This document shows, piece after piece, positions 24,688-33,313 of a stretch of DNA of 64,000 nucleotides. Made by a program: the position numbers and the translations under genes. The stretch's first letter is position 1. The number at the start of each line of letters is the position of its first letter. The stretch lies in NCBI GenBank assembly GCA_964581385.1, contig CAZOOK010000024.1, forward strand, positions 32,898 through 96,897, read 5' to 3'. This DNA is from CAZOOK01 sp964581385 (GTDB taxonomy: Bacteria > Pseudomonadota > Gammaproteobacteria > Nevskiales > Nevskiaceae). The notes beneath the pieces are model-generated. The model was not told the DNA's origin, did not search any database, and saw only the letters and a list, made by a program, of their open reading frames with translations.

Positions 24688-24703
24688 GGTCTGTTAGCTC
24701 AGG
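24684..24703 (+). repeat. Solo copy of the YTAGGG-CTGTTA terminal repeat
   Basis: CTAGGGTCTGTTAGCTCAGG matches the terminal repeats of the element at 53829-54207 at 16 of the first 17 bases when the variable positions of those copies are allowed. It begins at the gpsA stop codon. No partner copy or transposase lies nearby, and the gap to the next gene is only 11 bases, so this may be a relic or chance. Confidence 0.35.
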
Positions 24704-25769
24704 CGATCGCTTCTACCGCCACGTTGGTACGAACGGTACGCTCGCGTTCCCAGGGATAGAGGCGCTCGGCGACGGCATGCGGTTCGATCCCGGTCATGCA
24801 TGAACATTCTTCGCCGGCGTACCTGTAGGGGCAGCGTCCGGGGCCGGGTTCGCAGACTTCCCTGAAGGAGAAGGTTTCCGCGCGGACGCCGATTGGCCCC
24901 CATTTGCGCGCGTTCGCCAAATGCCGGCCGGGAAAAACACCAAGCGTCGGTATGCCGACTGCCGCTGCGATATGCAACGGTCCTGTCGAATTGCCGACCA
25001 GGCCGTCCGCCGCTCGCGTGAAAGCAATGAACTGCTCCAGATCCAGCTGCCCCATCAGATCAATGACCCGCGGTCGCTCGATCAGGGCGGGACACTCACG
25101 CAGTAATTCCTCCCGCTCGGACGTGACACCGGTGACGAAAATGCGAAAACGATCGACTGGCAGCAAATCGACAAGGCGGTTGAAATACGCGGCAGGCCAC
25201 TCGCGGCCATTCTTGTTCGATTTTGGATGCAATATGAGGTTGAAGCGGTCGGGCCTTAAATGCACGGCGATATCGTCCCTGAGCGCCACCGTGCGATCGA
25301 CACCCAACCGCGCGGCGAGCTGTCCCTGCGTCAGCTCCGCATGAATCCCCAGTGGCCGCAGGTGGCGCAGATTCATGTTGGCGATATGCAGCGGATTCTT
25401 TTGCGAACCCATGTAGATGAACCGGTTCGCCCACTTCACCGTGCGTGGACGACGCAAGTTGCCGATGCGGATTGGCACATCAGCTGCCTGTGCGGCAAAG
25501 CCGATATCGTCCTTCAGGAACGGGTTCACCAACACATCCACCGCCTGTTCTCGCAGCAAGCGGGGATTCGCAACTGCCTCGTGGTACTCGATGAAACCAT
25601 CGACATGCCGACACGCGTGGATCAGCGCGCACGCATAGTCACGCGCGATGAACAGCACTTTCGCATCTGGGATGTGCTCTTTCACCACGGCCGCCATCGG
25701 TAGGCAGGACACGACATCGCCGAGATTGGCGGGCTGGGCGATAGCAACGACTTTGATGGGTTTATTCAT
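24699..25769 (-). CDS. Glycosyltransferase family 9 (heptosyltransferase-like)
   Basis: A 356-residue GT-B fold enzyme of the ADP-heptose:LPS heptosyltransferase family. Visible features are VVAIAQPANLGDVVSCLPM at the N-terminus, LILHPKSNKNGREWPAAYFNRLVDLL at the acceptor/nucleotide hinge, and the family hallmark DGLVGNSTGPLHIAAAVGIPTLGVFPG for ADP-sugar binding. It lacks enough distinctive features to say WaaC, WaaF or WaaQ. A Cys-rich tail (RCPYRYAGEECSCM) is unusual. The gene stands alone, convergent with gpsA. Confidence 0.9.
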   Translation of the reverse strand: MNKPIKVVAIAQPANLGDVVSCLPMAAVVKEHIPDAKVLFIARDYACALIHACRHVDGFIEYHEAVANPRLLREQAVDVLVNPFLKDDIGFAAQAADVPIRIGNLRRPRTVKWANRFIYMGSQKNPLHIANMNLRHLRPLGIHAELTQGQLAARLGVDRTVALRDDIAVHLRPDRFNLILHPKSNKNGREWPAAYFNRLVDLLPVDRFRIFVTGVTSEREELLRECPALIERPRVIDLMGQLDLEQFIAFTRAADGLVGNSTGPLHIAAAVGIPTLGVFPGRHLANARKWGPIGVRAETFSFREVCEPGPGRCPYRYAGEECSCMTGIEPHAVAERLYPWERERTVRTNVAVEAIA

Positions 25770-26063
25770 GCACGAAAGCAGTCAGTTCGGGCGAGCGCCG
25801 ACGCAGCTCCGAGGCGCCGGTGAAAACGGGCCGACATCATCTGGAGCTCTTAAAAAGCACGGCGCAGGGTAGCGGGAATGCGTTCCGACGTCATCCGTCG
25901 CGGAGGTCACCGCCAGCGATGATCCGTGGTCATGCATGGCAGAATGATCGCCAAGGCATGAGACCGTGCCGATGAACCAAATGTAGTGCAGCGGAGTCTA
26001 GGTTATCGGGGCTATCCGACGACAATGCGGTATGCGGTTCCTGCGTTTCCGGAAGTTTCTTAA
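25770..26063. other. Divergent promoter gap, nothing recognised
   Basis: These 294 bases separate the divergent GT9 and lipoprotein genes. No RNA gene, repeat or recognisable operator was found; promoters for both genes must lie here. Confidence 0.5.
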
Positions 26064-26876
26064 ATGTATTGCTGTCGATTCATGCGCCTGCAAATGCCGA
26101 TCCTCCGACCTTTCCCCGCTGTTGTCGTCGCCTGTGCTGTGCTCGGCCTGCATGGCTGCGTCACCTACCTGACGCCCGGCGAAGGTGCGCCGATGCGGAC
26201 GATCGCGGATGCCGCGAGCGATGACGCCGAACGTCTGCCGGAAGCCCCGTTCCCGGCCAGTGTCGCTGTCGTCCGCGTGCAGGCCGCGGACTATCGTTCG
26301 TTTGGCGCGGAAGGCATCGGTGACGGTAACTATTCCGTGGTTTATCTGCATGAGGTCGAGACGCCGGGGGATTTCGACGCGATCGACGATTGGCCACAGG
26401 TGCTGGGCATCGTGCCGCTGAGCCGACTGACGCTGCCAGCGACGCTGAAAACCTTTCACGATCTGCTGGTGGCCGCCAGCGGCGTGCAGGCCGATATCCT
26501 GTTTGCGTATACCTTTGATACGCGTTTCCACATCGAGAACGATACATTCCCGCCGGAGAAGGAAATCACGCTCGGCGTGCTGCCCGGGCGCCAGGCGCAC
26601 GTCACCTCCACCGCGTCAGCTCTGTTCGCGGATGTGCGCACCGGTTATGTCTACGGACTGGCGGAGGGCAGCGCATCGGAATATTCATCGATGACGAAAT
26701 GGACCAAGCCTTCGGACGCCGATGCGACCCGGCTCAAAGCCGAGCGCGGAGCTTTCGTGGCGATGATGGGTGACGCCAAGCGCACGTGGGCAAGAATCGC
26801 GGCCCAGTACGGCCTCTCCTTGCTCGAAGAAACTCACGAATCGCGGCCAGCGCCGCTGGCCGCAAACCAGCGGTAG
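26064..26876 (+). CDS. Putative lipoprotein of unknown function
   Basis: A 270-residue protein with a hydrophobic signal ending in a lipobox (AVLGLHGC), so probably a lipid-anchored periplasmic protein. The mature part has a repeated Val/Ala/Tyr-rich beta pattern (SVAVVRVQAADYRSF, DILFAYTFDTRFH, ADVRTGYVYGLAEGSASEYS) and ends with a Pro/Ala-rich tail. I recognise no family. ATG 26064 has GGAAG eight bases ahead; ATG 26082 is the alternative. The next gene, an actin-like ATPase, starts 81 bases later on the same strand. Confidence 0.75.
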   Translation: MYCCRFMRLQMPILRPFPAVVVACAVLGLHGCVTYLTPGEGAPMRTIADAASDDAERLPEAPFPASVAVVRVQAADYRSFGAEGIGDGNYSVVYLHEVETPGDFDAIDDWPQVLGIVPLSRLTLPATLKTFHDLLVAASGVQADILFAYTFDTRFHIENDTFPPEKEITLGVLPGRQAHVTSTASALFADVRTGYVYGLAEGSASEYSSMTKWTKPSDADATRLKAERGAFVAMMGDAKRTWARIAAQYGLSLLEETHESRPAPLAANQR

Positions 26877-26957
26877 GGTCTCCCGGTCCAGCGCCGGACT
26901 TTACCCGCTGCCGGGTGCGTGCTACAAGGCAGCGAATCCAGCTAGGGGCACGGACAC

Positions 26958-28016
26958 ATGCGCATTCTCGGCGTCGATACCGGGTTTGGTTACACCAAGG
27001 CGACCGATGGCCGCCAGTTCCAGATTTTCAAGTCGATCATAGGCGACGCGACGCCGTTGCAGTATTCCGAACCGCTGCTGCCGTCGCAGACGCTGACGCC
27101 GCGGCATCTGGAAATCGGCGATGAAGCGGTGTTCGTCGGTGAATACGCCGAGGCACAGTCACGCGGCCGCCAATTCACGCTCGATCCGGCACAGTTCATA
27201 GGCAAGTACGCAAAGACGCTGGCGCTAGCCGCGCTGGCGCCGTATGCGCCGCATGGCGAGCCGGTGCGACTGGTCACCGGACTGCCGATCAGCTTCTTCC
27301 GCAAGTTCAAAGATCAGCTGACCACGCTGTTGCAGCAGCGCCATTCGATCAAGATCGTACAGGCGAACGGCGAGCGCGAGGAGAAGAGTATCTATATCGA
27401 AAGGGTGCGGGTGATTCCGCAGCCGTTCGGTTCGCTGTTCAATCTCATGCTCAACGACGCCGGCAAGCCGGGGAATCCGCGTTTCATCTCGGAGAAGATC
27501 GGGGTCATCGACATTGGCTTCCGCACCGCCGATTTCACGATCAGCGATAAGACGCGCTATTCGGAGCGTGGCAGTCTTTCGACCGATTCCGGCATTTCCA
27601 CCGCCTATTCGGTGCTGGCAGCGATGTTGCATGAAAAAAGCGGTGTGCAGGTCGAACTGTTCCGTCTTTACGACGCGGTGGCGCGCGGCACCATCAAGAT
27701 CCGCGGTCAGCGCTACGACATCAATCCGCTGGTCAAGCATGCGTTCACGCAGCTTGCGCAGCGCGTTGCTGCCGACGTCAACCGTCTGTGGGCAGACGAG
27801 TGGGATGTTGACGCCATCGTGTTGACCGGCGGCGGTGGCGCGGCGCTCGCGCCGTATCTGACGCCGTTGCTGCAAGGCGAAGTGCTCGCGATTCCGGCCG
27901 ACGAAGATTCCCGTCTCAACAATGTGCGCGGCTACTGGAAGTACGGTATGCACATCTGGGGCGGTGCGCCGAACATGGCGGCGACGGCGACTCCGCCGGC
28001 AGCGGCCGCCGTCTGA
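26958..28016 (+). CDS. Actin-like ATPase (ParM/StbA, archaeal-actin type)
   Basis: A 352-residue protein of the actin/Hsp70 ATPase superfamily. The three nucleotide motifs are present: phosphate-1 ILGVDTGFGYTKATDG (residues 3-18), phosphate-2 IGVIDIGFRTADFTIS, and the adenosine motif VLTGGGGAALAPYL. The layout fits the ParM-like group usually carried by plasmids to push DNA copies apart, and the related Ta0583-type archaeal actins. No ParR-like DNA-binding gene or parC iteron array lies next to it; instead a membrane-type aldehyde dehydrogenase follows after 34 bases. Its chromosomal role is therefore open. Confidence 0.8.
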   Translation: MRILGVDTGFGYTKATDGRQFQIFKSIIGDATPLQYSEPLLPSQTLTPRHLEIGDEAVFVGEYAEAQSRGRQFTLDPAQFIGKYAKTLALAALAPYAPHGEPVRLVTGLPISFFRKFKDQLTTLLQQRHSIKIVQANGEREEKSIYIERVRVIPQPFGSLFNLMLNDAGKPGNPRFISEKIGVIDIGFRTADFTISDKTRYSERGSLSTDSGISTAYSVLAAMLHEKSGVQVELFRLYDAVARGTIKIRGQRYDINPLVKHAFTQLAQRVAADVNRLWADEWDVDAIVLTGGGGAALAPYLTPLLQGEVLAIPADEDSRLNNVRGYWKYGMHIWGGAPNMAATATPPAAAAV

Positions 28017-28050
28017 AGTATTTCCCGCAGCGGCGGGGCAGGAGCTTGTA

Positions 28051-29502
28051 ATGACAAATATGCGTTCAACGGCATCCCCCGGCACTCCCACTCAGCCTCC
28101 CTTGCGCGACATTCGCCGGGTGTTTGAACGGCAACGCGAAACAGCGCTGCGCCTGCGCACTTCGACCGCTGCTGAACGTATCGAAAAGATCAAGCGTCTG
28201 AAGGAAGCGCTGCAAGCACACACGCCGGATATCTATGCTGCCGGTGCCGCCGATTTCCGCAAGCCGCCGGAAGAGATCGACCTCACTGAAATCATTCCGG
28301 TGCTCGGCGAGGCCAACGAAGCGATCCGCAAGCTCAAGCGCTGGATGAAACCGAAGCGCGTGTGGCCTTCGCGCGCGACGTGGGGGCATCGCGGCTGGAT
28401 CCAGTACGAACCGAAAGGTCGCTGCCTGATCATCTCGCCGTGGAACTATCCGGTGAATCTCACGTTTGGCCCGCTGGTGTCGGCGATCGCCGCCGGCAAT
28501 GCGGTGATTCTGAAGCCATCAGAGATGACTCCGCATTTGTCGGCACTGATCGTGAAAATCGTGCGCGAAGTGTTCGCCGAAACCGAAGTGGCAATCTTTG
28601 AGGGCGACGCGGGCGTGGCGCAGGCATTGCTGGAGATGCCATTCGATCATATTTTCTTCACCGGCTCGCCCGCGGTCGGCAAGATCGTGATGGCGGCGGC
28701 GGCGAAGAATCTTGCGAGTGTCACGCTCGAACTCGGTGGCAAAAGCCCGACCATCATCGATGCCAGTGCCAATCTGAAAGAAGCCGCACGCAATACCATG
28801 TGGGCCAAGTTCACGAACAACGGACAAACCTGCATTGCTCCCGACTACGTTTACGTGCACAGCTCCGTGCGCGAGAAATTCGTCAACCTGTGCCGCGACA
28901 CGCTGAAGGATTTTTACGGTCGCGACAGCGAAGCGCAGAAGACGAGCACCGATCTCGCGCGCATCGTCAATGAACGCCACACCTTGCGCGTGAAAGGTTT
29001 GCTCGATGATGCGACCGGGCGCGGTGCGCGCGTATTAGTCGGCGGTATCGTCGATGAGTTCACTAACTTCATCGCGCCGACGCTGCTCGACAATATTCCG
29101 GGCGACGCGAAAATTATGCAGGAAGAAATTTTTGGGCCGCTGCTGCCGATCGTTCCGTTCGAGCATCTCGACGACGTCATCGCACGCATCAACGCCGCAC
29201 CCAAGCCACTCGCGCTGTACATGTGGAGTCGCAACAAGGCGAATATCAACAGCGTGCTGAAGAAAACCAGCGCCGGCGGCACTTGCATCAACAACAGCGT
29301 CATTCAGTACATCCACGGACACCTGCCGTTTGGCGGCGTCAACAATTCCGGCATTGGCAATTCGCACGGCGTCTACGGCTTCCGTTCGTTTTCGCACGAG
29401 CGCGCAGTGCTGAAAACCGTGATTTCCTCGAACTGGCTGTTTTATCCACCAGCACGTTCGCTTGGGCGGATGTTCGTTCGCTGGCTGAAGCTGTTCATCT
29501 GA
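28051..29502 (+). CDS. Aldehyde dehydrogenase (ALDH3/coniferyl-aldehyde type)
   Basis: A 483-residue NAD(P)-dependent aldehyde dehydrogenase. PWNYPVNLTFGPLVSAIAAGNAVILKPSE (read in parts), FTGSPAVGKIVMAAAAK, the general base Glu in VTLELGGKSPTI, and the catalytic Cys in NNGQTCIAPDY are all present. The C-terminus ends in an aromatic/basic helix (NWLFYPPARSLGRMFVRWL), as in fatty-aldehyde dehydrogenases that attach to membranes. GGAG lies before ATG 28051. It is probably co-transcribed with the actin-like gene. Confidence 0.92.
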   Translation: MTNMRSTASPGTPTQPPLRDIRRVFERQRETALRLRTSTAAERIEKIKRLKEALQAHTPDIYAAGAADFRKPPEEIDLTEIIPVLGEANEAIRKLKRWMKPKRVWPSRATWGHRGWIQYEPKGRCLIISPWNYPVNLTFGPLVSAIAAGNAVILKPSEMTPHLSALIVKIVREVFAETEVAIFEGDAGVAQALLEMPFDHIFFTGSPAVGKIVMAAAAKNLASVTLELGGKSPTIIDASANLKEAARNTMWAKFTNNGQTCIAPDYVYVHSSVREKFVNLCRDTLKDFYGRDSEAQKTSTDLARIVNERHTLRVKGLLDDATGRGARVLVGGIVDEFTNFIAPTLLDNIPGDAKIMQEEIFGPLLPIVPFEHLDDVIARINAAPKPLALYMWSRNKANINSVLKKTSAGGTCINNSVIQYIHGHLPFGGVNNSGIGNSHGVYGFRSFSHERAVLKTVISSNWLFYPPARSLGRMFVRWLKLFI

Positions 29503-29588
29503 ATAGCAGATGATTGGAGTCACTCCACTTCCAGTGGTGCCGGTATCCAAACACTCCTGTCCTCACCGGAAGATCCAGAGAGCTAAAG

Positions 29589-30146
29589 CTACGGCGCTGT
29601 AGGATTGTGATCAGACGCCGCGCCAGCGTCGTGCGCGTCTTCGTGTTCTCCTGCGGGAGTCATCTCCTTATATTGCTCGGGCGTCAGCTGCGGCAGCTTG
29701 CGCAGGAATGCAACCATCGCCCAGATCGTGGCATCGTCGTGCGAAGCGCCCCAAGCCGGCATGGCGCTGCCTTTGATCCCGTGCTTGATGACCCAGAATG
29801 CTTCGGCGGGACTATCGATTGCGGTATGCACGAGATCGGGCGGCTGCGGATAGAGGCCATTGCGAAACTCGTCACTGGATTTGCCCGGTGCAAGATGGCA
29901 GCCGTCGCACATTGCGCCGTAATGTTCGGCACCTTCGGCGATCATCTTCGGATCATCGAGTGGCGGCGTCTGGATGTTCTCCGCGCGCACATCGATTGAG
30001 CGTTCGCGCGCGAAGTCGATCAGCGCATAGACGGGCGCCGAATGCGGCGCGTCGGCGGCGAAATCGAGGCCGCCAACGGCAAGCCAGCCGAAGCCGATCG
30101 CGGCGACAGCGATTGTGTAAATCAACAGCGTTCTCAGCGTCGTCAT
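29589..30146 (-). CDS. Cytochrome c, class I, membrane-anchored
   Basis: A 185-residue protein with one N-terminal membrane span (LLIYTIAVAAIGFGWLAVGGL), a single haem-attachment motif CDGCH, and the axial Met in KGSAMPAWGA. The tail is His/Asp-rich (GEHEDAHDAGAASDHN). It carries electrons on the periplasmic face. As the last gene of the copper-type operon, directly after the multicopper oxidase, it may accept or donate electrons for that enzyme. The start is the ATG of MTTLRTLL; the longer frame runs into the oxidase gene. Confidence 0.9.
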   Translation of the reverse strand: MTTLRTLLIYTIAVAAIGFGWLAVGGLDFAADAPHSAPVYALIDFARERSIDVRAENIQTPPLDDPKMIAEGAEHYGAMCDGCHLAPGKSSDEFRNGLYPQPPDLVHTAIDSPAEAFWVIKHGIKGSAMPAWGASHDDATIWAMVAFLRKLPQLTPEQYKEMTPAGEHEDAHDAGAASDHNPTAP

Positions 30147-30159
30147 TACAAGCTCCAAA

Positions 30160-31428
30160 TCAGGTGATGCGTCGGGCAATCGTGCCGCGTGGGTGACGAT
30201 ACCAGCCGGGATCGCGTGCGTCGCCGGAGGCAAGATCGTCGCGCACCTTGAGTACCGTGAACATGCCGCCCATTTCGACCGTACCGAATGGCCCTTCGCC
30301 GGCCATCATCGGCACAGTGTTCTCCGGACCACCCATCGCGTCTGCCATTTCGCCCATGCCGGCCATGCCGTTCTTACCCATCAGCATCGTACCGGGCAGC
30401 AGCGCGTTGATTCGTTCCTCCAGTCCGCCAGTGTCGGCACCAGTCATATTGGTGACGCGGTGGCCCATCGCGTTCATCGTATGGTGGCTCATGTGACAGT
30501 GCAGTGCCCAGTCGCCGGGATTGTCAGCGACGAATTCGAAATCGCGCGTCTGGCCGACCCCGACGATGTGCGTGACTTCCGGCAGCCATGCACCCCGTGG
30601 CCAGCGCCCGCCGTCGCCGCCGGTCACGTAGAAGCGGTGCCCATGCAAATGGATCGGATGATTCCACATCGACAGATTGGCGAAGCGCAGGCGCACGCGC
30701 TCGCCGGTGCGCGCGACCAGGGGCGCGGTCGCTGGAAAGATTTTACTGTTGAAGGTCCACAGATCGAATTCCGTCATCACCGCCGGATCAGGCCGATAGG
30801 TACCGGGATGCAGTGCCCAGTTGTGCAGCAGGATCGCATAGTCGCGATCCACCGCTTCGATCTCGCCGTCGTGCGGATGGATGATGAAGAATCCCATCAT
30901 GCCGAACGCGAGTTGTGCCATCTCGTCAGCGTGCGGGTGATACAGGTAGGTGCCGGCCTGTTTCAGCGTGAACTCGTAGGCCCAGGTTTCGCCGGGTTCG
31001 ATCGGCGGCTGCGTGAGACCGGCGACGCCATCCATGCCGTTCGGCAGCAGAATGCCGTGCCAGTGAATCGACGTGCGCTCCGGCAGACGGTTGTGGACTA
31101 GGATGCGTACGCGATCGCCCTCGATCGCTTCGATAGTCGGTCCTGGCGTCGAGCCGCTATAACCCCAACATTTAGCTTTGCAGCCGGGCGCGAATTCGTG
31201 CTCGACTTCCTCCGCAACGAGCCGGAACTCCTTCACACCGTCGACGAGCTGGTGCGGCAGCGCGCGTCCATTGGGCGTACTCACGGATCGAAATCCGGTG
31301 AGCGCGGGCGACGATGCGCCGCCCGCACCTGACGCCGGTGCTTCCGCGCGCGCGCTGCGCCATGCGGCAAACGTGGGCAGAGCCGAAAGCAGCCCCGCCC
31401 CGCGCAGCAGGGAGCGCCGCGACAACAT
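30160..31428 (-). CDS. Tat-exported multicopper oxidase
   Basis: A 422-residue protein with a twin-arginine signal (MLSRRSLLRGAGLLSALP). The copper ligands are intact: HWHGILLPNGMDG, YLYHPHADEMAQLAFGMMG, NHPIHLHGHRF and HCHMSHHTMNAMG. A Met/Gly-rich loop near the end (MLMGKNGMAGMGEMADAMGG) resembles the cuprous-ion sites of CopA/CueO-type oxidases. It probably oxidises Cu(I) to the less toxic Cu(II) in the periplasm. The ATG overlaps the stop of the Met/His-rich protein gene by one base (TGATG). Confidence 0.92.
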   Translation of the reverse strand: MLSRRSLLRGAGLLSALPTFAAWRSARAEAPASGAGGASSPALTGFRSVSTPNGRALPHQLVDGVKEFRLVAEEVEHEFAPGCKAKCWGYSGSTPGPTIEAIEGDRVRILVHNRLPERTSIHWHGILLPNGMDGVAGLTQPPIEPGETWAYEFTLKQAGTYLYHPHADEMAQLAFGMMGFFIIHPHDGEIEAVDRDYAILLHNWALHPGTYRPDPAVMTEFDLWTFNSKIFPATAPLVARTGERVRLRFANLSMWNHPIHLHGHRFYVTGGDGGRWPRGAWLPEVTHIVGVGQTRDFEFVADNPGDWALHCHMSHHTMNAMGHRVTNMTGADTGGLEERINALLPGTMLMGKNGMAGMGEMADAMGGPENTVPMMAGEGPFGTVEMGGMFTVLKVRDDLASGDARDPGWYRHPRGTIARRIT

Positions 31429-31742
31429 CAGTATTTCCCGCCCGGCATGTCGTCCGCCTTGGAGTTGTCCTTGCCGGAGTTTTGCGGGTCCGTCTGTTTC
31501 TTGCACGCCTTCATAATTTTCTTGTGTTCGTCGGCAGTCATTTTCGACGTATCCATGTGTTTCGGATCGCAATCCATCGGCATGTCCGAGCCGTGCATGG
31601 GCATGTGTCCATCTTCCGAATTCATCATCGGCGCCGGTGTCTTGTTTGACGATGGTGCCGGCGTCTTTTCATCGGCATTCGCGCCTGTCGCAAGTGCGCC
31701 GGCGAACGACAGAGAGAGCAGCAGTTTGTGTGCGAGGTTCAT
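31428..31742 (-). CDS. Small periplasmic Met/His-rich protein, probable copper binder
   Basis: A 104-residue protein with a signal peptide (HKLLLSLSFAGALATGANA). The mature part is rich in Met, His, Asp and Lys, with DGHMPMHGSDMPMDCDPKHM as the likely metal site. It lies between the TolC-like and multicopper oxidase genes and overlaps the latter, which argues for a copper-handling role. No named family is recognised. Confidence 0.8.
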   Translation of the reverse strand: MNLAHKLLLSLSFAGALATGANADEKTPAPSSNKTPAPMMNSEDGHMPMHGSDMPMDCDPKHMDTSKMTADEHKKIMKACKKQTDPQNSGKDNSKADDMPGGKY

Positions 31743-31756
31743 GGATATTCTCCAGT

Positions 31757-33244
31757 TCAGCGAGGATCGGGCGCGGGTTGAATGTCCGTCGCGGGCGCCG
31801 GGGCCGCATCGGACGATGAAGTGGGTGCCATATCGTTCCTTGGAACGATGTCATTCATATCGATGACCTTGCCGCTATCGGCTACAGGAAGATGGCCGCC
31901 GGTCGCATGCGCCAGATCGATGCGCGCCAGCCAGTAGTCGCGCGTCGCTTCGATGTAGCGCCGCCATGCATCGAATTCCTGTTGCCTGGCGAGTAGCAGA
32001 TCGAACGTGTCCACGAGCATGAAGTTCATCTGCTCCTGCGTGCGCGCGACGATCTGTTCGCGCAGGGGCACCAGCCGGTCGCGCAGGACGCGTACGCGCG
32101 CGTGTGCTGCCGTGACTTGCCCCGCGGCAAGCTGCACATCGTTCGAGATATCGATCCACAGCGCATCCGCATCCGCACGCGCCTGCTCCAGCTCTGCCTG
32201 CGCCGCAAGCATGCGCCCTTGTCCTTGATCGAACAGCGGCAGGCTCAGCGATAGATCCGGACCCGTGATGCGCGAGTTGTCGGTATCGCGTTCGTGTGTC
32301 ACACCGATACTCGCGGAGTCGACCAGACGCGACTGCCGCGCAATGCCGAGCTGGTCTTCGAGCATGCCAACGCGTCCACGCGCGGCTTGCAGATCGAGAC
32401 GATCGCGCGCCGCGATGGTCTGCAGCGTGTCGATGTTGTCGCCGACCGCCGGTGGCAGTGGCAGACTCCCCGGCGCTTCCCAGCGTACACGGTCGGCGCT
32501 CAAGCCCATCACGCGATTAAGTGCAAACCGCGCAGCGTCGCGCGCGCCGTCCGCGTCGATACGGTCGAGCTGCGCCTGCGCCGCCGCACTTTGCTGGAGC
32601 GCCAGATCGAGCCGGCTGATGTTGCCGGCAGCGTGCAAGCGTGCAGCGAGTTCGGCGGAAATCTCTGCCGCGTCCGCGATGGCGGCTCGCAATTCCGCCA
32701 GCTGGCGCGCCGCTACATAGCCGTAATAGGCGCGATCGACATCGGCAGCTAGTGACATCGCCGCGCCGGCGGCTTCGAGTTGCGTGCGTGCGAAATCTGC
32801 TTTCGCCAGCCGCGTGCGCGCCGGCAGCAGAAGCAGGTTCAGGAAATCCTGCGCGAGTCCGAAACTGAAGCGATCGACCGCGCCAACCGCCGACGTAAAC
32901 CCGATCGACGCATTCAGCGCCGGATTGCTGAGACGACCTGCCTGCAAAACTTCGGCGCCGGCGCTGCCGAGTTGTGCGTAGATGCTCGTCATGCGTGGAT
33001 TCGCCAGCAGCGCGATTGCGGTCGCCGCCGCCGGCGTCAACGGCCGGCCAAGCAGTTCATCGATCACGTGTGCGCGATCGTTCGGTGTTGTTTGTGGAAT
33101 TTGAATGCCGCGCTGCGCCGCCATTGCACGCACCTCGCCGACACCGCGATCCGGCGGCAGGCTGGCGCAGCTGGCCGTGAACAGTGTTGAAAACAGAGCC
33201 GGCGCGAGCGCTGGCCTGAAGCGTCTTCGTGAAAACGACATCAT
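31757..33244 (-). CDS. TolC-family outer-membrane efflux lipoprotein
   Basis: About 495 residues. A signal sequence ends in LFTASC, a plausible lipobox, and is followed by a long alpha-helical TolC-type body with its two related halves (NPRMTSIYAQLGSAGAEVLQAGRLSNP, then DLSLSLPLFDQGQGRMLAAQAELEQA, each quoted only in part). Inner-membrane RND and adaptor genes (cusA/cusB) are missing, so it may work with a pump elsewhere or serve a separate export route. The start is one of two adjacent ATGs (33244 or 33241) directly after GGAAAGG. Confidence 0.88.
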   Translation of the reverse strand: MMSFSRRRFRPALAPALFSTLFTASCASLPPDRGVGEVRAMAAQRGIQIPQTTPNDRAHVIDELLGRPLTPAAATAIALLANPRMTSIYAQLGSAGAEVLQAGRLSNPALNASIGFTSAVGAVDRFSFGLAQDFLNLLLLPARTRLAKADFARTQLEAAGAAMSLAADVDRAYYGYVAARQLAELRAAIADAAEISAELAARLHAAGNISRLDLALQQSAAAQAQLDRIDADGARDAARFALNRVMGLSADRVRWEAPGSLPLPPAVGDNIDTLQTIAARDRLDLQAARGRVGMLEDQLGIARQSRLVDSASIGVTHERDTDNSRITGPDLSLSLPLFDQGQGRMLAAQAELEQARADADALWIDISNDVQLAAGQVTAAHARVRVLRDRLVPLREQIVARTQEQMNFMLVDTFDLLLARQQEFDAWRRYIEATRDYWLARIDLAHATGGHLPVADSGKVIDMNDIVPRNDMAPTSSSDAAPAPATDIQPAPDPR

Positions 33245-33313
33245 CCTTTCCGGGAAATGATCACGGTAGAACGGCACGCGGACAAGAGGTACGCGTGCCA
33301 CGTGGTCATTGCT

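Noticed and set aside
27225..28091. Minus-strand open frame of 288 codons opposite the actin-like gene
   Set aside because: The plus-strand protein carries all actin nucleotide motifs; the opposite frame is a shadow.
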